A stretch of 64,000 bases of DNA from Protea cynaroides (GCA_028583415.1 CM053276.1:141753902-141817901); one strand, 5' to 3'. Positions 47,770 to 60,298 are shown, counted from the first letter of the stretch. Numbers and translations: made by a program. Notes: a model not told the origin generated them from the letters alone.

Positions 47770-48900
47770 ATGCCTATGTCGAATGGGTTCGCACCGACCA
47801 GATGGTGTTAAGCTAGATAATCGCCTCTCTATCGGCAGATGTCCTTCCATATGTGGTTGGCCTCACAATTGCGGCGTCTGTATGGGATGCACTACAATAG
47901 ACCTTTGGCACCTTGTCTCACACTAGTGTTTTGCAACTCCACAGGCAACTACAAAGCACGTCCAAAGGTTCGAAGTCTATTTCTGAATATCTCAAGGAGG
48001 TGAAATACATCTCCGATCAACTTGCGGCGTCCAACAAACCTCTCTCCGTTGAAGAGCTGAATGCGATTGTGTTTTGCAGTCTCGGCGCTGATTACAGTGA
48101 TATTTTCGCTGCCTTGGCCACCAAATCTGAAGTCTTGCCATTTCACTCTCTCCATCGCCTTTTGTTGAGTCATGAGAGTCGTTTGCAATCGGTTCAATCA
48201 GTGATTTCCGCCAACATTAGCACAATGGCTTCACCGCATGGCCCTCTTTCTCATGACCGCACTGGCCTGCCGACTTCTCATCATGGAAACCGTACCCCAA
48301 ATGGTACTCCTGCTCCTCGCCATAGCAATCCCCATTCGGGTCACAAGGAATGTTGTCAAATTTGTGGTCGTCTGAACCACAATGCTCGTAGATGCCATTA
48401 TCGTTACTGCACCACTACCCCTCCCTCTGGTGCTCCGCCATCTGCCAACATGGCTAGGTTGCTCCCAACGCCCTCAGCTCCACTGCCAGACTGGTATCCT
48501 GATATGGCAGCCACTCATCATATCACGCCGTACCTGAGCAACCTCCATATTTCAAATAATTAATGGTAATGCATCACTGCGTGTAGGTAATGGCGTTGGG
48601 TTAAGTATTTGCAATGTTGGGTCTTCCAATTTTTCTACCCCTAATTCATCTTTTGCTATGTCTAACATTCTTCATGTTCCTACATAACTAAAAATCTCTT
48701 TTCTGTTCATCAGTTTACCAAAGATAATGACTGTTTCTTTGAATTTCATCCTACCTATTTTTGTGTCAAGGATCAGGTGACCAAGAGACTACTGCTGCAA
48801 GGGAAACTTAAGGATGGCTTGTACCGGTTGAGGCATCCCCTAATCCACGTGGTTCCATTGCAAGTACAAACTCAATCCCACCCCCTATACCATTAATGCA
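47770..48900 (+). pseudogene. copia gag and GAG-pre-integrase remnant
   Basis: From 47770 the frame reads AYVEWVRTDQMVLS, a stop, VLPYVVGLTIAASVWDALQ, a second stop, then an open stretch SHTSVLQLHRQLQST...SISEYLKEVKYISDQLA typical of UBN2-type gag. A zinc knuckle CQICGRLNHNARRC (C-x2-C-x4-H-x4-C) follows. WYPDMAATHHIT near 48500 corresponds to the usual WYPDSGATHHIT protease start, with DSG changed to DMA. A GAG-pre-integrase piece (FFEFHPTYFCVKDQVTKRLL, then GKLKDGLYRLRHP) is in a shifted frame at about 48710-48840. The integrase core is deleted after it. Confidence 0.85.
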
Positions 48901-48989
48901 ATTTTTGCATGAGCATTGTGCAAGAACAGAAAACGAGAATTGTGAGGGTGATTCGGGTTCTTTGGCTACACCACCATCTCATGCTCCTA

Positions 48990-50618
48990 CACTTCTGGTT
49001 CAACGTCATCCCATGGTCTTACGCCCGAATCCAAAGCCATCATCCAAATACCCACTCCCTTCTGCTCACTTATGCCATGTAGAGGTCGAACCCACATGTT
49101 TTACAGATGTTTACAGAAGCCTCAAAACATGCTCACTGGCGTGCTGCAATGCTTACAGAGTTCAATGCCTTACTAAAAAATAGTACATGGAGTTTAACTC
49201 CACTCTCTGTATCCAAAAATGTGATTGGGTGTATGGGTATTTAAAATCAAAAGGAAGGCTGATGGGAGTATTGAGCGCTACAAAGCGCATTTTGTGGCGA
49301 AGGGCTACAACCAGCAGGAGGGTATCGACTACACTGAGACGTTCAGTCCGGTTGTAAAACCCACCACCGTGCGGACTATTCTTGCCATTGAAACTTGTCA
49401 ACAGTGGCATATTCGACAGCTAGATGTAAGCAATGCGTTCCTTTATAGTTCCCTCACTGAGGATGTATATATGACGCAACTGGTTGGATTTGTGGATGCA
49501 ACCCATCCAACTCATGTCTGCAAATTGCATAAATCACTATATGGGTTGAAACAAGCCCCGAGAGATTGGTTTCATCGACTGAGTTCATTCTTAATTTCTC
49601 TTGGGTTTGAAGGTTCCAAAACTGATACCTCTTTAATCATTTATAGAGATGGTTACCGTTGCCTGTATATTCTCATCTATGTTGACGACATAGTGTTGAC
49701 TGGTTCTGACACGGCTCTCATTGATCAAGTTATTTCCTCCCTCAGCAAGGAATTTGCAATTCGTGACTTGGGAAAGCTATCTTACTTCCTCGGGATTGAG
49801 GTCAACCCAACAGCTAAAGGGATTATTTTATCTCAGCAGAAATATATTTTAGAGCTTCTCAAACGAGTCAACATGGATGGTGCCAAGCCAATGACGACAC
49901 CAATGGCTAGCTCGGCCCAACTCTCATTCACATCCAGTTCTCTTTTGTCAGATGCAACAGTGTACAGAAGCACTGTTGGAGCTTTACAATATGCGACACT
50001 CACTCACCCTGACATTGCTTTTTCGGTAAATAAGGTTCGTCAGTTCTTGAAAGCACCTACGGATGAGCATTGACAGGCTGTTAAGCGCATCTAACACTAC
50101 TTGAAGGACACTTACTCAAGTGGATTGTATCTTTCCCGTGGGTCAAACACTCATCTCTCCGCTTATAGTGATGCTGATTGGGCAGGTTGTGTCGATGACT
50201 GCCGTTCGACTGGTGGATATGCAATTTACTTAGGGCCGAATTTCACCTCTTGGTCTGCTCGGAAGCAACCTACCATAGCCGATCATCCACCGAAGCTTAA
50301 TACCGAGCCTTGGCAAACACCATAGCAGAACTACAGTGGTCAAATTCCCTTCTGCACGAGCTCGGCATCACACAGTCCAAACCTCCTACATTGTGGTGTG
50401 ATAACTTGGGTGCCACCTACCTCACAGTGAATCCCATCTTTCATGCCCGTACCAAACACATGGAGATAGATTTCCACTATGTTCGTCAGCTCGTCGTCGA
50501 AAAGAAGCTTCTTGTGCAGTTCATGTATACAAGAGATCAAATTGCGGACAGATTTACCAAACCACTTTCTCATCTTCGGTTTGGGATACTACGGGACAAA
50601 TTGAATATCGTCTGTTAG
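48990..50618 (+). pseudogene. copia reverse transcriptase and RNase H, broken
   Basis: After HPMVLRPNPKP and EPTCFTD a frameshift near 49110 leads into ASKHAHWRAAMLTEFNALLK, then another shift into VFKIKRKADGSIERYKAHFV. The polymerase signature YVDDIVLTGSD and the LYGLKQAPRDW and SYFLGIEV motifs are present. Two in-frame stops interrupt the region about 50072-50095. RNase H follows (YSDADWAGCVDDCRSTGGYA, then NPIFHARTKHMEIDFHYVR) with another frameshift near 50300. The frame ends LRDKLNIVC at the first bases of the 3' LTR (TGTTAG supplies the last Cys and the stop). Confidence 0.88.
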
Positions 50619-50871
50619 AGATAAGATTCCACGGGGTTTCAATTAACATATTCTCTCAGAAATTGATATGCGTTGGACGGTAGAACCCATTGTAAATTTG
50701 AATTTGTAATTTTGAATTCCCTTGTAATCAAGCTATAGTTTGAATTCTATAACAAACTATGCCTATACACTTGCGATATAGAAATTATAAAAAGAACTCT
50801 AACCCACGGTTTGGGATACGGAGTCTTCTGCAAATTTATCTTCTCTTTCATTTCGATTTACATTTCTATCA
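50613..50871 (+). repeat. 3' LTR of the copia element (259 bp)
   Basis: It starts TGTTAGAGATAAGATTCC and ends TTTCTATCA, followed by GTATC. Its first 47 bases match 47723-47769 at 44 positions. GATATAGAAATTATAAAAAG around 50775-50795 may be the LTR TATA region. Confidence 0.75.
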
Positions 50872-52763
50872 GTATCTTCAATCATTACTTACCAAACCAA
50901 AATCGAAACTGCCATGTTTAACCTCCTTACTCTTTCAAATTAGAATGACCAAACCCCAATAGCCTCCTCTTATGAGTTAATAATGCTCCACAATAAGAGG
51001 GCATGGTTTCTCTAACAAGTGAGAGCAAGGCAAGAGACTATTTGCATGTGTTATGTGGAAAGGTCTTGTCATGGGATCCACCTGCAGATTGTACAAAATG
51101 GAAGAGTAGAAGTAGCAATACTTACATGGGGGCCGGGAAGAGGTAAGTAGCAACTCTAATGGTAAGATGGATAGCGCATGATGATTTTCCACATGTGGAC
51201 AACTTATATCTAATTTCTACCCTAGACCCCTAGATGCGGTGGCATTGTCCCTAGTACTTTTAGCTGTCCCTTTATTTTTAACCCTTTTTTTTCTTAAAGA
51301 TTCACTTTTCTTAGTTGATTCTTTGTACTTAATTTTGTAACATGGTCAGTTTTCAAATGCATCAAGATTCTAGTGACCCCATTGCCCCATGTGACGTTGT
51401 CTAATAGAATCTAGAAGATTTGGGTGAATTACCCATGATTAGAGGTAGAGATGCTTCCAATGCTCAGCCGCTTCTCCATGTTATTTGTTATATTTTCCCA
51501 TTTTAGTATGTGTTATTTTTATAATTGATTTGCATGTCTGATCAAACTTATTTCTTGTCAATAGGTAGCTTAGGCTCTCTGTATATACAAAAGAACTAAT
51601 TATATAATATATCATGATATATGTAACTGTTGGTATGATTTATGATAGTTATTTATATTTAAAATAAATTAATATAATCTAAAATTTACAAATAGGTTAG
51701 AAAGTATTTATCGTTTTTTTAATTTTTTTTTTTTTTTTGTAGTAGAAGGTGTTTATCATTATTGTGATAATCTATTATTACTTCTTTATGTTTAATGATA
51801 CTAAATGGTTATTTTTAACGACTCATATATTATTCTCATAAATGATTTATTTTAAATAATTCATAAATATAAATATAAGTTATACCAAAGAGAACGTTAG
51901 ATGAAACTGAAATTCTATGAAAAAATGGACCCTGAGGTCATCTTCTCGCATATTAAATTAAACTCAAAGTTTGCTAAGTGGCTAAACAAAATATTAAAAA
52001 TCCAACAGTACCCTGGACTACCAAGGGAGTTTGTAAGACATAAATGAGAGGAAATGCCATTTCATGGGCCGTATGGTTGAGTTGAAGGTGATAATTGACA
52101 TGTGATCAATTTAGACCATTTCCTAAATACGCAACACTCAGAATTTTCAGTTCATTCTTCCTTATGGTGGAACATTGTGCACCCATCAACCAGTTCCATG
52201 CATAGGCAGGCTATCGTCCATGAAAAGTTATGGCTTCTTTTTCTATGGCAATTCTGATTATAATAGTTGCTCACCAATTCAAATTTAATTTAAAATTTGC
52301 AATATAAAATTATAAATCCACTTCATAAATACTTGTACTTAGCTTCAAATATACATGAAATCAATCACAGACTTCTTTTGTGTCTTTCAATAGATTTGGC
52401 TTAGAGAAAAAGATCCCCATACTGTCAATGTGGGAATCTATTCTCACGCCCTCTCACATTCTATTATTCTTTTTTTCCTTTATGACGCTCTCTCCTCCCT
52501 GACTATAGAGACCCCCAATTGGCAATACCATTTTCTTGCGTCTCTATCAACATGGGCTTTATCAAATTGATTATTATATATTGAAGTAATTGGAATTGAG
52601 AATCCCAAGCATCTTTCTGTTTTTTAATAATTTAGAATTATTACCACCCCAAAAAAAAAAAAAATCTCACGTTGATCCCTAATGTCCTTTCAAGTAGACT
52701 TTTTTTTGCAGTCCTTCGAAGTATACGATGCAACAAAGAAGCATCGGTCTCTAATGACATTTG

Positions 52764-52764
<1 letters not shown>

Positions 52765-52796
<32 letters not shown>
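52765..52796. repeat. (AT)n microsatellite
   Basis: About 32 bases of pure AT/TA dinucleotide. Confidence 0.95.
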
Positions 52797-52798
<2 letters not shown>

Positions 52799-53445
52799 GG
52801 TATAGTTTTGATAGATGAAATAAATTTAAAAAAAAAAGGGGAGTTAAGAGAGAGTATAAAGAGTGGAACTTTAGTAAAAGTAAGTGGAAATAGTGTGGCT
52901 AGAATTTGATGATAAGACACTCCAGATTTAATATCAGTTGCTCAAACTGTTGGCAAAACCACCTAAACATGAAGCTAATATGGTTTTTAATTAATTCTTT
53001 CTCTCTTTTTCTAAGAACTACCCCAGCAAAGTCCGTGGCAAATTTCTGGTATAGTGGATACTAGGTGGATAATTTTGTATACTTTATTAGTTAAACGAAA
53101 GGCTGGGTGGATAATTCGGTAAAGTGAAACTTATTTTTGAGTAATCTTATGATCTTCCCAACTCCTATTCCATCACGGGATTTAATCAAATGAGGTGGCA
53201 ACTAGCAAGGCTCTCTGTGGCTGATGTAATTTCTGCCATGAAGATTCAGGTGCTAACAGGCAACCACACATCAGCTGATCAAATTACAAGGGAACAAAAT
53301 AAAGAGGAAAAATATTCATGTTCCACCCCTTAGTTGAAATTATCAACCCACCCCTTAGCCGGATATCCATGCATGCAGTCCCATTGATCCCCATTCCCCA
53401 CACCAATACAGGAAAAACTTTTTCCAACTTTTCCATTATTAAAAT

Positions 53446-53637
53446 TACCTTAGGTTTTGTTTGGCTGTAAGGGGAACTAATTATGATGTAACTAAACTCT
53501 ATGTTATTACATTACTATGTAACTAATTCTAAATTATTCTACCTCTAGTTATTAACTCACACTTCACAAGTATTCATTTTAAATTTAAAAATTTTATTTT
53601 TTTTCAATTCCCTTTTGCAACCAAACGAAACCCTAGA
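53446..53637. mobile_element. Small MITE-like TIR element
   Basis: The left end TTAGGTTTTGTTTGGCTG pairs with the right end TGCAACCAAACGAAACCCTA over about 15 bases. The element is about 190 bases and AT-rich. The GGTTTTGTTTGG terminus resembles Tourist/Harbinger MITEs. The flanking TTA is not cleanly duplicated. Confidence 0.5.
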
Positions 53638-54074
53638 TATTTCCCTGTTTAAAGTTTAAACTGAAGGCCAATTTGTAAAGTCAAAGGGCAAGTCCAGCTC
53701 GCCCTATGGCTTATACAGCAGATAAGCCATGGATTAATGATTATTGATGGAAAAAGATTCTCCCATTGTCCGATGGGATGGATCGGCATGTGAGTCAATT
53801 ATCCCCACTCCCGTTCCATGGACAACTGGGCGACAGGAGAGATCCAGATCCTGTCCGGTTATTGATTACTGATTAGGCTCTCATTGAGCTTTGCCGTTCC
53901 CTGATTTTAACTTGGTTGGCTGGTCCTTACCGTATCATTTTCATCTGCAAAACCCTTGTCAAGTGTAGAAAAAATGGGATGTGCTTTTCTGAAAACCTTA
54001 CCTCCGGCGGAACTGGAAGCAGCAAGAAAATCTGTGGTCGCGATTAAACCAACGCAGTGACGATTAGTGTGTAG

Positions 54075-55663
54075 ATGACGGTAACGTTATCTATCTCTTC
54101 ATCGGCAATTTTCTTCCCCCAGGAACAATGTCGTTGCGTGACAAGGTTCGGTAGAAAAAAAGGTCTATTGCAGAAGCCCTTTTCAGCTGTGGCGAGTTTT
54201 CGTGCCTCTCCAAAGTTGGTGATTAAGTGCCGCAACAGCAGCTCCTCCTCCTCGTCCTCCAATATCGTCATGGTATGGGGTAAGTATAACCTGAAACGCT
54301 CTAATTACTTGTATCATCGGTCTGCAAGTATAAATAAACTGAAAAGTAGAACCAGAACGAATGAGTTTACTTTGTGTACCATATTGTGTCGTATTCAGGA
54401 TCATTTTTCTCGCTCTTCCAAGAGTTTGGAGTTGAAGAAGGACAAACCCAACTTCTATTGGACAAGAACCCTTCTCTGAGATTTGCAAGTTTGGAATCTC
54501 TGAGAAGCCGACTTCGTTCCTTGCAGTCGGCTGGAATTGATGGTTTTGCCCTCTGTCGTTTGATAGCCAAACGCGCCGACATTCTCACCGCAGAACAAAT
54601 TGGAGCGCTCCTCTGTTATATGAGGGACGATTTGAAAGGGCAGATCAAACCCGTGAAGCTCGAACGTTTATTGACCTATACAGAACCCCAATTTTTTGTG
54701 GGTTTTGCCGAAAAGGTTGAAATGCTTTTTAATCACGGAATTCCTAGGGAAGAGCTCCCTCATGTTCTCAACAACGTTAATCTCATCAAGGTATTCTGTC
54801 ATAAGCCAGCTAAAGAGATCGAGCGGACGATTCTTTACCTGAACCATTTTGGTGGTGTCGATTTGATCGTTCGACGCCCGGCACTTCTTAATTTGGATTT
54901 GAAAACCCAGCTAATTCCCCGTATCATGTTTTTCACCGAGCTTAGCGGCGGGGATGAAAGTGCCACTGGAGCGGTATTGCGTAAACTCCCATCTGTCCTA
55001 GCCTACAGCACGGAGCATCTACGAAGCCATGCCGAGTTCTTCAGGTCTTCCGTCGGCTTGACAGACCCTGAAATCTTCAAGATTGTCCTTGTATACCCAA
55101 ATGTCTTCAGTGTTAGCAAGGCTAGGAAGCTGCGTCCTCGGGTTGAGTTCCTCAAGCAATGTGGGTTGAATTCAATGGATATATTTAGGTTCCTCATCAA
55201 AGCACCACTCTTTCTTAGTTTGTCCTTCAAAGAGAACCTCTGTACGAAGTTGGGGTTTCTAGTGAAGATAGGGTATAAGTATAGAACGAAGGAGCTTGCT
55301 CTGGCGTTGGGGGCAGCTACTAGAACCAGCTGTGAGAATTTGCAGAAGGTGATTATGGTCTTCCTGTCATATGGGCTCTCTTACGATGACATTGTTTCCA
55401 TGAGCAAGAAGCATCCTCAGATATTGCAGTACAATTATGAGTCGTTGGAGAAAAAAATGGAATACTTGATCGAGGAGATGGGTCGAGAAATTGGAGAGCT
55501 GTTGGCCTTTCCTGCCTTTCTCGGTTACAAGCTCGATGACAGAATCAAGCACAGGTATGAAGAGAAGAAGAAACTAATAGGGGAAGGAATGTCTCTCAAC
55601 AAGCTCTTGAGCGTGTCCACCGAGAGATTTTCAAAGAAGAGGAAGAATCCAGTGCCCATATGA
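54075..55663 (+). CDS. mTERF family protein, probably plastid or mitochondrial
   Basis: mTERF proteins bind organellar DNA or RNA and act in transcription termination, splicing or ribosome assembly. Exon 1 (54075-54279) splices at GG|GTAAGT to exon 2 (54399-55663) after ATTCAG, in phase, giving 489 aa. The N-terminus (MTVTLSISSSAIFFPQEQCR, rich in Ser, Arg and Lys, with a poly-Ser run near 55-62) looks like an organellar transit peptide. Exon 2 carries repeated mTERF helix motifs, such as VLRKLPSVLAYSTEHLRSH, KIVLVYPNVFSVSKARKLRP, FRFLIKAPLFLSLSF, MSKKHPQILQYNYESLEKKM and ELLAFPAFLGYKLDDRIKHR. A terminal RKNPVPI ends it. Which mTERF clade it belongs to is not certain; MTERF8-like is my best guess. 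Confidence 0.93.
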
Positions 55664-56277
55664 TACAGTTTAATCGCCGGAGAGGGGATTAGCAATTGGA
55701 AATCCGTTCTGATGACCCCATTGGTACCACTGTTTTTGAAAGATACCAATACTTTTGATCCTTGGTCCCCAAGGAACCTCAGTTTAAGATTTGGACCGTT
55801 GGGGCAACCAAAGGCATTCTGGTCCATAGGTACCACTGTTCATGGCCTATGGATGCAGGATGACATTTTCTATTTCTCTCTCTGGACAGTAAAAAGGTTC
55901 CATTCTTTTCTTCTTTCGTTGCTTTTTTTTTTTTTTGTTAAGTTTTTTTTCCTAGGGGAAGGGGAAAAAAAAAGAGAAGAAAACCCATAGCTTACCCAAG
56001 ATGGTCGGTGGCCGGTGCTAGTGTTCAAGGATTGCTTAATGCTTGGTGATCATCTTGACTGATTAGTATCGCCACACAAGATGTCCCATCACATAGCTCA
56101 ATTCAGTGGAGCTTCCTCTCCCAACTGAATGGGGCTAAGCTTCATGAATTGTAGTTCACCATTCAACTCTAACTGACTCGTGTTAGTTGAAAGACATCCA
56201 CAATCATTCAGCTGGTCGTGGGAAATTCTGATGATAGATTAGGGAAAAAAGTAAGTTCTGGCTGCTTTCCAAAAAAA

Positions 56278-56360
<83 letters not shown>

Positions 56361-56539
56361 TGAAAAGGTTTAGGGATAAAATCACTGAAAAGGGAAAACC
56401 AGGCTGAAACCTATAACAAAAATCTGCCATGTGCTCACGGTGCTCCTGAAATGTTACCCATAGTTGGCAGTCATGGCAGGCCTTCAGAACTCCAATTTTA
56501 TGAAGTTATGATTGGGCAACAAGCATGTTCATGCTTATC

Positions 56540-56573
<34 letters not shown>

Positions 56574-58547
56574 AGAATGTAATGGCAATAGATATGCACC
56601 TTGTTCATCGTCTTTGGGATCACCTTGCATTGAAAAAATATTTAGCCACTTCATCTTTGTCAATAAATCACATTATTTGTATTTTGTAGCTTCAATAACC
56701 TGCAAAGTGGAAGTTCACAATTTGAAAAAAAAACATAATGAGAATTGAATGTTACCTCTAATAAGTGTGGATAAATAATAAGCGGGAATATATAAATTAT
56801 GATAAAATCAACAATGTTAAGAAAATACCAGGATACTTTCAATTAATTTATAGGTATTGCAAGAGCAACATGTACATGGTACAGAAAGAGAAATAATTAC
56901 GTTCTTGACCAGAAATCAAAATGGATCAGATCCATGCTTTACGTGGTTCTGGACCCGATCATCTCATACATCCTTAGATCACTCAGATTTTTTTTTTTTT
57001 TTTGGAACCTACGGCTCTCTCCAGTTCTGATGGATACTTTAAAAAAGATCCAGTTGCAACAATAGGGTTGAAGTTTGTCATATTGTATCGTAAGTCTAAT
57101 TCCAACCCATATTTATTAAGTCAAATTTGACTACCAACCTGAATCTAATTTGATTCTCGATTTTAACTTCAATTTGTATAACACATATCTAAGCTTTGAA
57201 ATGCCAAAACACCATTTTTCATGGCTGAATGAATAACATAAAGGGAATTTAAATTTCCTTCATTTAAAAAAAAAATGGTAATTCATTGCTGAATTTTTAT
57301 AGAAGTCAAAATGTCAACAATGTTCTCCATAAAAATTCCCAAGTTTTCTATTCTTGTGAAATCAATATAGATCGTGAAGAGCCCAAGACCCAAAAAGCAT
57401 CCATGTACGTAATTTCCTTGAAATCTTAGACTGTAAAAGAAGGGTAAAATGTGACTTGGTCAAAAGAAAAGGAAAAAGAAGAAAACCATACTCTATAACA
57501 TAATGAATTTTGTCCTGTAGAGAAGCAGGATATATTATGATACACACCTAAGGATAAAAATGATAATTTTAGTAATGATAATTTGAGCAGAGCCACCTTG
57601 AACATAATAATCTTAGTCCCATATTCCTTTCTCCTTATACACCGTACTTAAGGGTTTTCGCGATTCACACTTCTCTGAGATATCATGCTCCGTTATAATT
57701 ATAATCTGAATTAAGATGCTTCTTTAATTTCTCAAGGTTATCATTACTCCAAGGTAAAATCACCACGAAAAGTGCCTAATTAATTATCTACCATTTATTG
57801 GTTAACTCAGAAGGATACCCACTATTAGGCAACATGTTTTGTAGTATCTATAGTTCTCAACTGTAATCGATTTAAGTCATATATCAAAAGTATATGCTAA
57901 ATAATGGACCGAAAATGAAACATAAGGAGAACAGGGGTAAAAGGAAGGAGGAATAAAAAAAATTATAATAATAATAAAAAAATAAAAAATCGAGGGAGTA
58001 GACAGTCGGCTTAAAGCGAAGGAAAGAAAAGAACCTCTAAGAGATGAAGAAGCAAAGGACTAGTAAATAATTTCTTATATTGTACTATTCCACTAACATG
58101 CATTAAAACAGTTAAAATAAGACCACTACCACTGTATCACCTATGTATGGAGTAATCATGGAATAGTCAAAAAGTGGAAGCAAAGTGTGATGAAATAGTC
58201 AAGTAGTTCGTTGCTTAATTGTCCTTTTTTGTGCAGTAACACAAAAAAAAATACTGATTAATAAGAACATTTACATTAATGAGCAATGGCAAACCTCACT
58301 AAAATGCAGATGCTAGTCAATCGGTAGTATCAAACTTACATCATCTATCCCTAATGTGACAAAGTTTGTAAATGCAATACTGATATCCCTACATGAGTTA
58401 AACAGTCAGTCCCGAAAGGGATTTTCCTTTTTGGGTTAATCTTGAAATTGTAGGTTGAAGGGTTAGAAAAGATGAGTTAGAATAATATTTAAATTAATAT
58501 GTTTAAAATAGATCAAACTAGAAAACCTAATTGGGTCCTTGCACGAA
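55664..58547. other. Intergenic region between mTERF and the MYB pseudogene array
   Basis: It holds the mTERF 3' flank, where GGTACCACTG occurs twice (about 55724 and 55829), an (AAAT)n/(AT)n microsatellite at 56275-56358 and a short (AAT)n run at 56540-56573. No gene is recognised. Confidence 0.55.
56275..56358. repeat. (AAAT)n followed by (AT)n microsatellite
   Basis: About 35 bases of AAAT tetranucleotide run into about 50 bases of AT dinucleotide. Confidence 0.95.
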
Positions 58548-58814
58548 ATCAATTTACCCTCGGTTGCTTGTAATGGCTGAACCATGCATTGTTCCGTTGA
58601 GTCCGTCTCAATCCTCGTATGGCCTGCCTTGAGATGATGAAGGCTTCCTCCTACGGTAAACACTGGATTGCTCTCTGTGTTTCCTAGCCATGATTAGATG
58701 CCAATGGTACTTTACTGCATTATAAGTCATTCTAAGGAAAACCTAGCTATCATGGCGATTTCTTAATGTAGAGTCTATGCGCAGCTAAGAGCCTCATCTC
58801 TTCTTCGTCACTGA
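58548..58814 (-). pseudogene. R2R3-MYB pseudogene copy A (R3 and downstream part)
   Basis: On the minus strand the copy reads FSDEEEMRLLAAHRLY, then frameshifted remains of NKWAMIARFFPG, then YHWHLIMARKHREQSSVYRRR, a Ser-rich segment and ETDSTEQCMVQPLQAT. This is the second half of the R3 repeat and the following region of subgroup-21-like R2R3-MYB factors (MYB52/56/105/117 type), known as transcription factors in organ boundary and wall programmes. Deletions break the frame several times. It is cut off at FSD, where copy B begins. Confidence 0.7.
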
Positions 58815-59241
58815 ATCAATTTGCTCTCAGTTGTTTGTAATGGTTGAATCATTGTATGCATTGTTCGGTTGAGTCAGTCTCAGTCCTCGTATGGCCTGCC
58901 TGAGAAGATGAAGGCTTCCTCCTCCTGTAAACACCAAATTGCTCTCTGTGTTTCCTAACCATGATCACATGCCAATGGTAGTTTACTGCAATATAAGTCT
59001 ACCACGGAAAACCTAGCTATCATGGCTGTCCTAAATACAAAACATAAGCTAATTAGGACATAGACAACTTAGGAAATAAATCATAAAGTATCAAGGTGCT
59101 ATTGTTAGCGTTAACAATGGCCATTTGTTACTGTAGAGTCTATGCGCAGCTAAGAGCCTGACCTCTTCTTCGTCACTGAAAGATCTATTGTTAATCCAGG
59201 GATCTACTGGGTTAAAAACCATCTCAAACTGCAACTTTTCC
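58815..59241 (-). pseudogene. R2R3-MYB pseudogene copy B
   Basis: The exon starts after a TTTGCAG acceptor at 59241 and carries traces of KSCSLRWF, a frameshift, VDPWINNRSFSDEEEVRLLAAHRLYSNKWP, then a 95-base insertion (59026-59120), then VNYHWHVIMVRKHREQFGVYRR and SSSQAGHTRTETDSTEQCIQ and a stop. It matches copy A over their shared part. A 5' exon with the R2 start was not found upstream. Confidence 0.75.
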
Positions 59242-59249
59242 CTGCAAAG

Positions 59250-59905
59250 ACTAAAACAGAAAAGCAAGGGGATCATGAGTACTCATCAAACAAGAATATC
59301 AAAGAATCAATAGAAACCAAAAAGGAGAAGGAAAAGAAGTAGAGAATGAAATCCATTGATTCCTGCGAGGGATTTCCTCTTCACCTACAAAAATCAAGAA
59401 ACAGAACCATTAGATTTTACAAAATTACCATTAGATCTTAAAAATCATTTCTTGGATCTTTCCAAAACGATTAATCTACCATCTAAAATATCCTCTTCGA
59501 GAATTATGGATCCTTTTCAGATTAATCTTCTTCAATGATCCTGATAGGTCTAAACTTTTTTCGCAGGCTGCTAGTTGTAGCATGCAGTATACATCCAATT
59601 CATAAACAAATCTATGATTGAAAGGAGAGACAAAAGAAGAAAAATGCGAAACATCCAATTCAGCAGCATAGGTAATAGATTGAAGAACAAAAACGACTAT
59701 CTGATTGCAAAACCTAACTTTTAGACATGAAATAACAGATCTTTCAAAAACACCACCTTTGCACATTTTGTGTTGCAAGGCTGTAAATTCAGTGATCACA
59801 GACACGAAAACTACATCAGTCACTTATTAATTGAACAAAGATGCTTTTCGTTAGGGAAAAAAAAAAAGAGAACGAACTTAATTAACGATACAGTTGATTA
59901 ATTTC
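59250..59905. repeat. Conserved non-coding block of the MYB array, copy 1
   Basis: This lies upstream (minus sense) of copy B's exon and is probably intron. Long stretches recur in order at 61150-61640 (for example GTACTCATCAAACAAGA, CCAAAAAGGAGAA, CGATTAATCTACCATCTAAA and ATAACAGATCTTTCA). Its far end (CACAGACACGAAAACTACATCAG to TTAATTAACGATACAGTTG) recurs at 63898-64000. Conservation of intron-like DNA shows genomic duplication, not retrocopying. Confidence 0.8.
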
Positions 59906-60298
59906 TCAAATTTATCCACCATGCAACATCGTGGCTTATGAATCAGACATGTGTCAAAGAACTTCTCTACAAGGACTTCAAGCCAGTGAAGAAAACATGA
60001 TACACTGACCTGAAAGACGGCCAAAAACAAAATGAGAAGCAAGTTAATCTCCATGAGAAGTCCGCATCAATAAGTATCAGCGAAGCAAAAACCCACCATG
60101 TTCTTCGGACATAACTTGAATTGGTACGAAAGGCAGGATAGTATCATCGTGTTCCCTAATCAATAATAGTTCTAACGAAACAAAACCATGCATCAGTATT
60201 GAGAAAATTTACCTCATATAATCAATAATGCTTTTCATGTTTTGATGACGGAAAACTGGTCATGGAAAGGAAACAGAGATCTGCACCCTTGTGTACTA

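Larger units (their letters stand above)
47723..50871 (+). mobile_element. Degenerate Ty1/copia retrotransposon
   Basis: The element runs from a 47-base piece of 5' LTR (47723-47769) to a 259-base 3' LTR (50613-50871, TGTTAGAGATAAG to TTTCTATCA). GTATC flanks both sides (47718-47722 and 50872-50876). Inside are gag, a GAG-pre-integrase remnant, reverse transcriptase and RNase H, in copia order, with most of the integrase missing. The 5' LTR is truncated and fused straight into gag, so the primer-binding site is gone. No purine tract precedes the 3' LTR. Stops and frameshifts make it inactive. Confidence 0.85.
42856..54074. other. Gene-free, transposon-rich region
   Basis: This lies between the galactosyltransferase start (minus) and the mTERF gene (plus), which are divergent. 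It holds three poly(A) micro-insertions (43250-43581), a tandem duplication (44681-44837), a solo LTR (45910-46715), a wrecked copia element (47723-50871), an (AT)n run (52765-52796) and a small TIR element (53446-53637). The C/T-rich frames at 46930-47302 are low-complexity artefacts. Confidence 0.6.

Noticed and set aside
44985..50935. Possible large TIR element with AGTAAGGATGTCAAAA at left and a rough complement (CATGTTTAACCTCCTTACT) at right, enclosing the copia insertion
   Set aside because: Only about a dozen bases match with mismatches and no target duplication is visible, so I cannot support it.
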